Assembly: GCA_036365455.1 (NCBI GenBank)
Contig: JAWQUS010000004.1
Location: forward strand, 131,501 to 195,500
From: Macrosoma leucophasiata
Taxonomy: Eukaryota; Arthropoda; Insecta; Lepidoptera; Hedylidae
Direction: 5' to 3'
DNA: 64,000 nt
The notes beneath the pieces were generated by a model, which was given only the letters and a program-made list of their open reading frames with translations, was not told the origin of the DNA and did not search any database. Numbering within the stretch: position 1 is the stretch's first letter; every line of letters starts with the position of its first letter. The translations under genes were made by a program, and so were the position numbers. This document shows positions 21,493-33,737 of this stretch, in pieces.

Positions 21493-24400
21493 AACCAATT
21501 AACGGGTCAAGAAATAAGTAATGTTGTTTTATTTTATAACAAAATCTTAGTGTACTTCTAGAGTAAGAAAATATACCTGATAAATTTGGTCGTGGTGGTA
21601 CACAACGTCAATACAAAATTTTCTTTTTTTTTATAATTATTATTATGGTGATTTGGAAAATATTTAAACCGATGTTCTTGAGCACTTCTCTTAAGCGTTG
21701 ATGTCAATTAATTATTGAAATATATTTGTCCGATCACAAACAATGGCAGCGCTTGCGACAGCAGCCAGAGGATACTATTTCTCTGATTTAATCGATTCAT
21801 TATCACATTAAACTCTACAAATGAAATCAATTACATTAATTGCAGTTCAATGACAAGTAGAAGTATCATTTAAAAATTCTTTGGTATAATATGCAAACAG
21901 TGAGCAGTTCCTCTCATGAAAAGATCTTATCATTTTAATTTACTGTGTTATCGTGTTACGGTGACATGGCTGATTATATATGTCCCTTCATTTGGAATAA
22001 AGGTGTGTATGTGTGTATGGCTCCTTAGTAATGCATCTAGACTAAAGTGCGTATCAACAGACAGATTTATTTAAGTCCTAGAACACGGCATTGAAATCAC
22101 GTTTAATAAGAAAAAACGTGATCTTCATGACGTCTCAAAGACTTAGGCTTGTCTGGTAAACAGGTCTAAAATATCTTGTTTTATGTAAATTTAAACAGTG
22201 TTATATATTCACTGATCATCATACAAACGCTGCGTACTTGTTCACAAATTTCATAATATTAAAAAAACCATCAAACAGTTAAATTCAACAATACACTCTA
22301 TTCAACATCATTGTAAATCAATTACAAAGCAGTAAGCAATACTTGGACAACACGAGTCTCCGCGCAATATGCAACATGTGACATTTGTTCACGGGGTGAA
22401 ATGCGTTCACAAATAGTTATAATGCGCAGAAACTAATTGAGTAACACTAACATGCAATATTTTCACTCAATTGCACAACCCTGAACGGTTTTAATAGCAA
22501 ATTACATTCTAATTCATATTTAAGCAATATACAGGATATTGCATATTTTATTATAATTTAAAAATGACAAAGCGCTAGTGATAGAGCTTGAGTAGGTGAA
22601 TGTACCACCCCATACAGTTGCTGTCAAATGTTGCAAATTATGAGATAAAGGTGAAAGGTGATCAAACGAAGGAGAGCATTGACGCCGCAGCTTGAGACAA
22701 TATGTTTACATAACACACATACTCGTATTAACATCAAAATACGAGTATAACTACGTTAATACATGTTTTATCTAAAAATATAACTTTTTGTCTTTTCTAA
22801 CATTAGTAATGTTGAAATTAGAGCAGTAGTGACACGAGCAGTAGAGGAAATGATGATGCTTCCTTAGTTTAGATTATTTTTGTTTTATTTTACATGGCAA
22901 TATATTTTAAATATACAGAATGAACAAGACGCTCGTTTTCAAATTATTTGTTTCTTTATTTTAATTCTTATATTTCAGTAATGCTACTAAATACAAGTCG
23001 TTCTGATGCGTTTAAACGAACCATAAATATTTCACCCTGCACATAGTTGTATACGTTTTGTTTTGAGTGGCATATTTTTCCTGGTTCAATGAAACCGGTG
23101 AACGCTGCACCAGACATGTTGCGGCCTTCGACTCCACTCCGCTGACGTCATCACTCGTGTCGCGTGTTTACTGTAAATATTATTATTTCTCGCTCGCTAT
23201 ATTATTATTTGTCGGCGGCGGTCGGCGGTCGGCGGTCGGCGGTCGGCGGTCGGCGGTCGGCGCGCCCGGACCATTTATGGTGAAAAACTATTATATCATA
23301 CCAAAAACACATCGTGCGTTACCAAATCTGCAACAAAAATCTAATATTTATATGTTGTTCATTCATATTTTATAGTAATTGCTTATTCATCACTTTTTTA
23401 TGACTTATTTCATCATATGTTGTGTTGTATGTTCGGCTTGTGGGATGTTGACCCCCGCAGGCGAGGTCAGCAGTCTTAGAAATGCTAAAGTTTAGTAACG
23501 TCAAAGCAAGTTTGCTAATACTTTCTAACCTTTTAAGAAATTTTGAACAATAGGAAGTAAGAAATTGGCGTACAGATGCAAATATTATGTCGGAGATAAA
23601 TTAATTGGCTCGACTTCTATAACATGGGGAAATGGTAAGAAGTGAATCGGGAGTGTTTGAATTGCTTGCGTGGATGCCAACACCTGTGCCTACCCCTTCA
23701 GGGAATACAAGCGTGAAATTAGGTTAGTATCCCTTGATGAAACATATTATTTTGAGAAAGAGAATGTACTCGTAACTTGTGCAATATATCTGCTACGAAA
23801 ATGATAATCAGCTTTTAAAAATATTTCTTGTATATTCCATTGACCTTCTGACCATTTGCACCAAGCTGTCAGTTAGCTAAAATAAAAGGTTCATAATAAA
23901 AAGTTGACACGTGTATGCAAATGTCGGCACGGCCTCGTACTTACGTCACTGTCGCGACATTAAAAGACGAAAAGTTACCCTAATAAATTCCAATAAACGT
24001 TAAAACTTTAACGTATTAAGCTGCTTGTCTTAATTTACAGTTAATTATATTTTTAGGTGTTTTCATTGTGCGATTGTTTATGAATTCTTGATCTCAAACA
24101 GAAGTTTTCGATCTGAATATACAAAAGTAATTTTTCAATTAACTCGACATTACCAAAATCTTTCGTTTACCGTAATATGATAATCTTTTCTTCCCATTTT
24201 TGGTGACTAATATTCGGTGACTACTAACTTTACAACCCCTTAACTCTAAAGGGTAGAAGTAAACTAAAAAAAGATAAACTCTACAAGACAAATCTTGGAC
24301 ATAATTCCATAATACCAAGGACTTGTGGGCAGTACAAGGAATTGTGCAACAAAGATAAGTCTATTGACTTGTTTAGTAACAGTTTGTTAACATTTAAATT

Positions 24401-26430
24401 AAAAATAAAAAATACCATGAATGACCCATAACTTTGTATATACACATTTGCATACTTAAACTAACTTTTTCTCTAACCTTTGTCAATCAGTAATTGTAAC
24501 CCGCTGCCTATTTAACATTTTATTGACCTACAAATTTTTGCAGCCACAAATACATTGTTATCGTTTTTCTTTCTTTAAGTTTTATGCATGTTGTAATTAC
24601 CTACAAGTGAGATTATATGTATTTATACACTTTAAAATAGCATAGTTGTATAAATATTAGCATATAATCTTGTTGGTGATTCATAAGTAAATAAATAAAT
24701 AAGTACCAAAATCCGAATAAAAATTGAAAATCACAAATTGTTTCAACTCTGATCCAAAATTTATTTAAATTAAAAAAAAACAAATAAAGGAGATGTTGCA
24801 AAAATGTATGGACCTCCGGCCATGTATTGTACACAATATCATTAACAGGCAAAATCAATATAAAAACGTTTTTTACTGCATGTTTTCACTTATTTAGCTT
24901 TGTTTGCAGTTACAAAATATTATTTGCAGTTAGAATTGCAACTCAAACCAACATGGCGAATATAGCAAGCGATGTCATTTTGACATTTTCATTTATTAAA
25001 TTGTTTTTTATACTTGGAGAAAAAAGTAATATTTTCTAAATACTATCGAAATCGATTGCATGTGTTAATACTAAGAACTTAAACTAATCGATTTCCAATT
25101 TAAAGAAGCATCGGCTGTATCGCCGCCATGTTGAATATGGTTGAAAATGATAAAATCGTGTGAAATCTAATCGTGTAAACTCTAAAATATATTCATGAAT
25201 AAATTAATTGTATTTTTTTTGGATTCTTCTTCAATTTACCCATTTTTTGAGGACGTGTACGAACTAGAGCCGAGCTCGCAACATCTCCTTTAGAATAATG
25301 TGTTACGTTTAACCTCTGACAATATTTTGTAAAATAAATATATCATTTAGTAGATTAAAAGACCACAGTTTTGCCATGACTAACCCAAGTCCAAAGTAAA
25401 CAAGGTAGCGGGGGTGGGACGTGGGGAGCTGGGCCAAAGGGACCGGGGGGGCATGGTGAAAGGTACCCGCCCTTCGCCGGACAGCTAGTACATTTACTGA
25501 GATTAAGACATTTGAGTCAAATAATGTAAACAAGTTCTAAGAAAAATTATGTTTTAATCGAAAAGGTTCGCTCTAAGTTCAAGCATACTACACAACTACA
25601 TAGTATTTTGCCTTCCCTCCCTTGATGGCAGAGATGTTAGCATCGCTATTTATAATCACTAACTTAATAGTGTGTTACAAATTAAACTCGGTATCCCTTT
25701 TCCATTTATACTAAATTATAGTAATAATAACATAGCAATTTAATTTCAAATTAAAATGTTTTTATTTCGCAAACATCTTGGCTGACACTTCCGAAAAAGT
25801 AAATAAAAATCAAACAACAATAGGTATAAATAAAAATAAAAATGTATTCATAAAAATCAAAATTATCCACATAACAAAGTACCAAGTGCAGTCAATACTG
25901 AGAAGAACTGCGCTGAAAAAAAAACCCAGTGTTGTTTTTATGTTTAATATCGCGATTATAAAAATTTCGAAACAAAAACTGTCCGCCCACACAATCCCGT
26001 TGTCCAAAAACAATGTTAAAGCAATTCACACCAAACTATTGCAACAGCCTCATACGATCACAGATTACTACACACTAATCAATACTAAAAAAGGGAGTGT
26101 CCTTTCTGTTTCGTAAAATATCACGTTTGACAACCATATGATTGTTTCTGACGCTTCATTTTGTAAATACCGACTGACGACTGACGCCAAAGAGTATACA
26201 AATACTACGTAAACTGACGCAGCGACAAGTCGCGACTGTGTATCATGTAACGTTTGTATTTTAATTAGTTAACTTAGTTTTGAAATACTCGATCGATAAA
26301 AATTGATGATTTGATAAGTTATTTACGTGATCCCTTCAAAATGTGTGAAGGAAAAATGGAGAGAGAAATTTTGCTTCGGGCGGGAACACAATTTTTCTTT
26401 TCATTTGTTCTACATAAATCTATTACATAC
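21493..26430. other. long intergenic stretch, AT-rich
   Basis: No credible gene. It holds a heptamer minisatellite (listed), a SINE B tail fragment at 23660-23735 (gcctaccccttcagggaata) and possibly a very short family A start at 22570-22612. The ORFs at 23067, 24613 and 25778 are AT-driven or run through simple sequence. Confidence 0.5.
23211..23262. repeat. ggtcggc heptamer minisatellite
   Basis: About seven tandem ggtcggc units in an otherwise AT-rich region. Confidence 0.9.
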
Positions 26431-26640
26431 TAGCTGCCCCGACTTTGTATCACCTTAGAGGTATAAAAATTAGTCCAAAAAATCGAACAAAATATTTGGG
26501 GAGAATCACTGATACCATTTAGGGATATAAAAAATAGACTACAACCGATTCTCATCACTACCAAATATAATATATACGGTCCAGATTTCACTCGCACGTG
26601 ATATTGCGAAAAATTAAATAAAATCTAACAACCGGCTTTG
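26431..26640 (+). repeat. RTE-like fragment, decayed
   Basis: Begins tactagctgccccgactttg and continues through diverged sequence ending near ataaaaataataagaatc. The same start motif is seen at 15227, 48327 and 59874. Confidence 0.4.
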
Positions 26641-26694
26641 TTTTTTAAATAAAAATAATAAGAATCTTGGTTGGAAGCATTAACAATACCCCTA

Positions 26695-26936
26695 CCTATA
26701 TATTACCTAATTTACTTGCCGCTAAATGGTAGTGTTCAGTACTATCGTGTTCCGGTCAGGTGGTAATGTACGGCCATGTAATTTCCGGCACAGAGGCGTA
26801 ACACCTGGGGCCTCGGGAGTGGTAGCGCATCTGCATTTTGACCTTGGTCTTTGTGTGGGTGTCTATAGGCAGCAGTCATCACTTAACATCAATGTGAACT
26901 GCACGCTTGTTTGCCACTTCCATTACATTAAAAAAA
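26695..26936 (+). repeat. interspersed retroposon, family A, 5'-truncated
   Basis: Starts at the tacttgccgctaaatggtag block and runs to the gcacgcttgtttgccacttc end plus an A-rich tail. The inner part is close to the 18.4-kb copy. Confidence 0.8.
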
Positions 26937-27228
26937 ATTAACAGCGAATGATATTCTTGATTAGATTTATACGAAAAATAACTTGAATTTGTATCACGTA
27001 TCAAATACGTATATTAACTTATACCTATCAAGTGATTGCATCAAAGCTTACTCAACTATAATCACATGTTTACGAGAACTGATTTCAATTATTTAATACG
27101 TGCAATATTTCCAGCAAATCAACCCTGAATGAGATACATTGAGGTTGTACGATATTTAGTCATTGAAATACATCATTTTAAACTATTGATACTTTCACAG
27201 TGAAATAATATCAAAAAATTAATTTGAC

Positions 27229-27412
27229 GACCCGATTAGTCCAAGGGTCGCGGATTCGATCCCCGCACCGGAATAAAATATTCGTATGGTCTACAGATAT
27301 TTGTTTCGGGTCTGGGTTTTTGTGTATGTGTTGTATGTATACAACGGCACCCACGACACAGGTTTATACCTACTGTGGGGTGTAACCGTATTTTATTTAT
27401 TTATTTATCAAT
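27229..27412 (+). repeat. tRNA-headed SINE, family D
   Basis: Plus-strand copy: gacccgattagtccaagggt, ggattcgatccccgcaccgg, acagatatttgtttcgggtc, gtttatacctactgtggggt, ending in a ttta simple repeat tail. It is the best guide to the family's orientation. Confidence 0.8.
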
Positions 27413-29104
27413 GATTGTGGAATAAATAGCTTCACGCATAGGATGTATGAGAACACCTACGAAACACCTTTTAGGTGTGATAAAGGAATACATCTTCCTT
27501 CATCACACTTAAATCACATTCTGTACTCGTATTAAGTCAAAAGACTTATGACACATTTGTGTCAACAAACTATTTAAGTTTTAAGTACAAACTTTAAATG
27601 AAACATCGCATTTAAAAAACTATAAATTCAGGTATTATGCTCTATAATTTGGTAATTATGAAATACAAGTCCACTTAAGAATTACAGCATATATTTAAAA
27701 GTCAGGGAGCTTACGGAACCCATTTAGTTATTCAACTAAAAGTGCCTTCTAGGCTTTATAGACTTTTAATATATTACAGATAAAACATAGTCCAAGAATT
27801 ACAATTTTTAAAAAACATTTTAAAGTGTTAAGATTAAGAACACAGCCAAAGCCACAAAACAAAGACAGTTGTGAATATCTATTACAAAGTTCAGGAGTCA
27901 GCGTGTCAGCTATTAACGACGCGTGAGGTGTGTAATATACAATTATAATTATGCCTATAATTATAATTAACGCATCCCCAACTTGTAATTACAGCTACCT
28001 TGTCAATTATCTTATACAAGCTGTAATGTTATAATAATGATAGTTGGAGAAAAACGCAATATTTTATCGTGGTGGTTCAGACAGACGGAGTACGCCGGTG
28101 GCGCGACTCGTGCGTGTTCGTGTGAACCTTCTAAGGTCAGAATATGTTTTCATTATTTTAAATGTTACGCGGATTTTTTGTATTGTATACAATAAAAATA
28201 TATTAATAACTACTATTATGATAGGTGTGATACTTTAAGTATACCTAATAAAAATTAAATATTTAAACAATTTTCATATCTTTTTAAGTTAATGCGTCAG
28301 TGATTTAATAATAAGCTGGTATTAGTAGTAGGTGAATAGAGAATGAGTGTTATAGTAGAATTTTAATTTCGGTTTGAAAAATTTGGGTGGTTCTCTAAGA
28401 ATTTACTAACGTGCTTCAAAAACGTAACCGAAAGGGTAGGCAAATTCATTCTAACATCCGTGCAAATAAAGAAACATGTAATAAAAACAAATAATAGTAA
28501 GCATATCGTGAGTTACGTTTTGCCGCGCAATGTGCAATAAATAACGTGAATGCACGCATAATCCCCAATACGTTTCCCCAGTTATGTTGTACTTAACTAA
28601 GACGATAGAAATTGGAATCTCGGTGAATGGGATAACTGTATCTAATGTCGAATCCTACATCACAAGTGTAAAAGTCTGCTACCGTTAATTTAACTAGTAC
28701 AGCAGTACACACAACGTACTCGTATAGTTCAGATATACAAATTGTCAGACATAACAACACTCAATGACATATCGCAGTTATATAACGGTAAGGAACGACA
28801 TAAGAAGGCGGCGTCAGAGACAGCAAGTATAGTGTGAGCGACGCATTTGAATACTGTAATTACGTTTCATGTAATTGCAGCTGCTCCGCGTCTCCTTCCT
28901 ACGAGGATATAGGAAACAGACCCGACACACGTTTTCATTTCAAATGTCTCCAAACGATGCCTATTATCAGTGTTATGGTAACGAGAAACTAAATATTAAC
29001 GTGTTATTACAATAAATTTCTCTTCAGTGTCTCGTTAATTTTCCAAAAAAAGTATTATCAGTACCAAATTTGCCAAAGAGTACCTATTATTAGTGGTATT
29101 TTAT
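27413..29104. other. intergenic, AT-rich
   Basis: No gene recognised. A short imperfect palindrome (attataattatgcctataat region, 27940-27970) is present. Confidence 0.5.
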
Positions 29105-29456
29105 GTAACTAGTTGACTCGGCGAACTTTGCACCGCCATAGAATTAAATAATGAAGTATGTTCTTAGAATTTCGCGAGCTAAACTCGTTGAAATAAAACA
29201 GCTTTTCAGCTGAAAAGCGACTGAAACGTCGGGTTGATTGCAAATAATCATTTTAGTGAGATAAATCCGAAAATTAAATTAAATAATGTGTCAAATATTT
29301 TACTATTTTCTGTACAAATTCTTCATATTTTCTCTCTTTTTAAACCTTACTTGGACTTCTATGAATATTACAAAACTAAAGTAAGCAAAATGGTTCAGCC
29401 GTTCTCGAGTTTTAGTGGAATTGAAAAATGTCAATTTTATTTTTATAAATAGAGAT
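29105..29456 (+). repeat. RTE-like 3' fragment
   Basis: Starts agttgactcggcgaactttg and ends aaaatggttcagccgttctc, gagttttagtgg and ataaatagagat, the pattern of insect RTE 3' regions. It includes an 18-bp perfect palindrome at 29201-29218 (gcttttcagctgaaaagc). Confidence 0.5.
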
Positions 29457-29458
29457 GA

Positions 29459-29515
29459 TGGTTACAAGCATACAGTTCACATGTATGGTAAGTGACGACT
29501 GCAGTGAAGATGCGA
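29459..29515 (-). repeat. family A 3'-end fragment
   Basis: Only the terminal ~55 bp (acaagcatacagttcacatg, gtaagtgacgactgcag) is present, directly after the RTE-like tail. Confidence 0.55.
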
Positions 29516-30507
29516 GATTAGTCCTGATGCTTAATCATGACACAGTGCCTCACCGTGTGATAGTTTAGGGTGCAAAACATCACTGCAAGAGCTACCTCAG
29601 ATAAAAAAGTTTCGAGAAACAATCGTGACTTCATGCCTGTTATGACGGTTAAGCTTTTGAAACGAAATAAAACTGCTTAGACAACTCTCACTTACTTTTT
29701 CTTCTCATAATAATATATTATGTTTTTTCCTCCTATCAGATATTATAATGTTTTTCTTTTTGAATAAAAATGTAGGCTGATTGTTTATATATGGATTATT
29801 TTTTTGAAGACTTATTTCTGAAGCATCAATATTTGATTTGAATGAGATTTCCAAAAAGTATCATTTGAGAGACAATTTAGACAATGTAGGTACGTGTTAA
29901 ATTTTGGACCATTAAAATAGCATAACTATTATAAATGTCGTGGACTTCTTATACATTCCGTTTCTGTTATTTATTTCCGCAAACGAATATAAGCATTGTG
30001 TAATAATTTGCACTCTTCATGCACTTGTTTGTTTTTTTTAATAAACTGTTACCTAATGACGGTGTAGTAGATAGTGTCATCACGTCACCGAGGCGTGTGC
30101 CTGACATGTACTCGTATATAACAATATGGCACGAAATGCGAGTATCGCGTGACAAGCTGCATCGTTAGCTTAATACGACTTTAACACAGTAGTTTCCTTC
30201 ATTTATCTTTTCAACGCAACCTCTAAACTGTTTACAATCATGTCATAACTGCTTAAAATGCAATGGTTAACGAAATTACAGTTACAGTTCGACCTTTTTG
30301 AACTTGAAGTTTTTTTACAAATGATAAATAATTAAATTAATGCCGCTATTGGTATTTATTGCACGTCCATTAATTCAACTTTCTGTCCATTTGATTACAC
30401 TAGGTCTTGAGACTAAAGAAACTTATTTGGGACGGAATGAAATAGTTCCTTAACGTGGTTTACGGTAAGAACAATCCCGCGGGTAAAAAATTAAAAAATA
30501 AGAACAT
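29516..30507. other. intergenic, AT-rich
   Basis: Nothing recognised. Confidence 0.5.
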
Positions 30508-30764
30508 TAACTTGTGGTAGAACTCCAGTGATAGAGCTCGCGGGAGTAGACACCAACGCATTACCTTATCTACTTGCCGCTAAATGATGGTGTTGAGCAC
30601 TATCGTATTCCGATCAGAGGGTAACGTACTGCCCTGCATCAGGAGTGGAACGCACCTACATTAAAATATCTGTTTTTTTAAGTAGATGTTTCTAAGCTAT
30701 AGTACTCAGTCACCATCAATGTAAATTGAGCGTCTGTGTGCAACTTCATTACATAAAAAAGCTA
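30508..30764 (+). repeat. interspersed retroposon, family A
   Basis: ggtagaactccagtgataga start, cttgccgctaaatgatggtg block and a diverged gagcgtctgtgtgcaacttc end. Confidence 0.7.
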
Positions 30765-31167
30765 TGCTTTGAGCGTGACATTGATTATGGAGTTTGAAAC
30801 TTCATTCGCGTAAATTAAAATAATTTATCTCAAATATCTTGAACTATTGAGATTATCCAACAATTTATTGATATGGAGCTGCATTGTTAGCTTTTATAAC
30901 ACGACCCTGCCTTTTATCGAGTATCATACAAGCGAACTTTACCAGAAGAAGACTACACAATGTAATCAGGAAACGATTGTAAATCTAAATAGGTTAACTA
31001 ACATGCTCGGTGCAAAGTTCAGCGGAGCTCTGCAGGCGGCGCCGGCGCCGGCGCGCGGTCACAGTGCCAAAGTTATGTAACTTATGAGTATTCAATTTGT
31101 CTCTGGTGAGAAGTTAATGGATTAAGAGTACAGGGTACTTTTAGCTCCTAATGTATCGAATTAATAG
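30765..31167. other. intergenic with a short GC-rich tract
   Basis: Positions 31020-31065 are GC-rich (ctgcaggcggcgccggcgcc) at the end of a 77-codon ORF (30847-31080). Its upstream part is AT-driven, so I do not call a gene. Confidence 0.4.
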
Positions 31168-31392
31168 TTTTTTTTATTTAATGGAAGTGGCAAACAAGCA
31201 TGCAGTTCACATTGATGTTAAGTGATGACTGCAGCCTATAGACACCCACACAAAGACCAAGGTCAAAATTCAGATGCGTTACCACTCCTGAGGCCTAAGG
31301 TGTTATGCCTCTGTGCCGGAAATTACAGAGCCATACATTACCACCTGACCGGAACACGATAATGCTGAACACTACCATTTAGCGGCAAGTAT
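31168..31392 (-). repeat. interspersed retroposon, family A, well preserved
   Basis: Minus-strand copy from the poly-T side (tttttatttaatggaagtgg) through gcatgcagttcacattgatg to taccatttagcggcaagta. It is 5'-truncated at the gctaaatgg block. Confidence 0.8.
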
Positions 31393-32170
31393 AAACGATT
31401 TTTATTGACGAATTTGACATAGAGGATTTTCCCATAACTAGAAATACCTCTCAGATATAAATATAACAAGAAAACGTACAACAATGGTCATTGGTGTGAC
31501 TTGCAATTAGCGAACACTAAAAACTCAACTGCTAATCGTTTGGGCTGTGCAAATCCGCTACCTAAACCATTTGGTTTTTTTTGTCACAATAAAACGGATG
31601 ACCGTTAAAGCGATTCTGATTAACGATACAAAACTATTCAATTAACACAATGATATAGGATAAAATGTTTCTAAGATTTACCTACCCTCAGATATTAAGG
31701 AAGTTAGACATATACATATTTTTAATCTCTCGAAAAGTAGTTATTGAGAAATACAGTCATATGTATAACTAAGATTACTTAGATCGATAGTTGCAAAGGA
31801 TTTATAATTATAGCAACATTAGAAGCGCATCAGGGATGTTTCGATACATCGATAAGCGATCGTTGCGGCAACACCGGTTGCCTCACACCCACACCGCACA
31901 CCGCACACTGCCCACCACCTTATTATAATGTAGAGCAACAGGACACACGGCTGAGCGCGCGCTGATAACGTTGCTGTTTATCTAATAAGCCCTAGTCGAA
32001 TTACAAAATCCTTGTTATGATATAAACATAACGTAACTGTGCGAACACAAGTTATAGCATGGATTTAAGTTACAATCTATCAAAAAATCGCTTTAATAAC
32101 ATCAAAAAACAAGATACATCATACAAAATTATTCATATACCTTTTTTTGTATTATTATATTTTTATTTTA
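31393..32170. other. intergenic
   Basis: AT-rich; a cacaccgcacaccgcac microsatellite-like tract lies near 31890. No gene. Confidence 0.5.
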
Positions 32171-32515
32171 TGTAATGGGCTTGTCGGTGATTGGCGATTT
32201 ACCCAACTAACCAACTAGTGGAGAATCGGGTGTCATTGCTCAATGCTCATTCGACTAGGCAGGCTGAGAGGCCTGGCAGGCTGCGCCCAACGTTGGAAGG
32301 TTGTATATAGGGCAACTCGTGCGAAAACTTCGTATGTGCGATTCAACTCGGTAATACGCCATCTTCCGAACTAGACAACTGTTTGTGTTCCTTCATTGTG
32401 CTACTAGATGTTGTATTATATGTATAGTGGAAGCTACAATTATTAGAAGTAGCTTAGATGACAATATGTCTAGTTAATCATAATCTTAATAAAGTCTTTT
32501 TTTGTACTAATATTC
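32171..32515 (+). repeat. candidate solo LTR
   Basis: About 345 bp starting TG (tgtaatgggcttgtcgg) and ending CA, with a TATA-like gtatatag at 32308 and an AATAAA at 32488-32493 followed by a T/GT-rich tract. That order of promoter and polyadenylation signals is typical of LTRs of insect retrotransposons. No target-site duplication, primer binding site or internal coding region was found, so the ends are tentative. Confidence 0.35.
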
Positions 32516-33667
32516 AAGTATGGTGGCTTATAGACAACGACTAGATAACGATAAATAATTCGTTTCAATCTTCATTTTCAAGTTGTTTACAATAGTTACC
32601 TTTGACAAATCTAGTGTAGTAATTACTTTTACGATCGATAGTATTAACAAATGTTAACAATGATTTTATTTCTTGTAATCACTTAATGATTGCGCGATTT
32701 ACGAGGAAATTGATCGTCAGCTTCAAATAGATTTACAAAAAAAGGTTATTGAAATAAATAGAAACGTACCTACTGTTGTGATGAAGGAAATGAGCTACTG
32801 TAACTTCTGGAGTATCTCTGAGAAAATAAATAAACGCAAGAGATATAATAATTGTCAAAAGAAGAAAAAGGAATTTAGACTCAGACTTGGCCGACTGCAT
32901 AATCTAATTGAAAGCGTAGCCTCACATCTGAATTTGCCTAAAGATGTTGGTATAGTAATTATGATTGTTTTATTAATTCATCCTCAATTTGCAAGTTGTA
33001 TTTTTTTTGTCTTGATAAGGGACTGGCAGCTGTAAGTTTTCTAATGATATTCGTTCGGCTGTTGACAGATAATAAGTTTATTTTTTTTTTCGATTTCAAC
33101 CCAACACAAATATGATCAACATTTCGAAAGCGCTTCTACGTTTTGTATATATAGCCCAGTTGATTTAAAACCTATTATTTTCCTATCTCTCTTAACTTGT
33201 GTTTAAAAAACAAACACAACAAGTACCAGGGCATCAGTCAAGTAAAGGATGTCGCAAGTAAATGTGACTAAAGAACTATTAGTCAGCAGGTGGATACGCA
33301 GTAACTGGGACAGATGTTGCACTTTGCGAGCTCTATTATATTATATCACCGTCCATCTAAACATTGGAAAAGTAAGTCGTTAGGCTTCTTAAGTAATAGG
33401 TGATTATTAGCAGTCTCCTTTCACTCTCATATATACCTAGTTAAGATTTTGTAACTTCTTTCACTCGGTAGTGGTGCCTTAGAAGGGGCCCAAATAAATT
33501 GGATTCGAACAAACCAAACCTCTTTTCGTATCATTCTTTATTTATTCAGAATAATATTATATTTGCTCAAATGAAAAAAAGTAAAAATCTGATTTTGTGA
33601 AATTTAAGCTAAAAGTTAAGAAATATTTCACTAAGATTTTTTTTTGGCAACATTTTTATCATATAAG
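32516..33667. other. intergenic, AT-rich
   Basis: An 85-codon Lys-rich ORF at 32778-33035 is AT-driven and resembles nothing known to me. No gene called. Confidence 0.45.
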
Positions 33668-33737
33668 CCGGTTTATGCTGTAGTATTTTGATTAGCATTT
33701 ATCCGGTTTATGCTGTAGTGTTATGATTAGCATTTAT
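33668..33737. repeat. 35-bp tandem duplication
   Basis: Two adjacent 35-bp units starting ccggtttatgctgtagt at 33668 and 33703, differing at two positions. Confidence 0.9.

Noticed and set aside
27229..27275. tRNA gene
   Set aside because: Box A and box B are present, but acceptor-stem pairing is lacking and the sequence continues into a SINE body shared with two other copies.
32778..33035. 85-codon Lys-rich ORF as a gene
   Set aside because: AT-driven codon use with no domain and no sign of conservation that I can assess.
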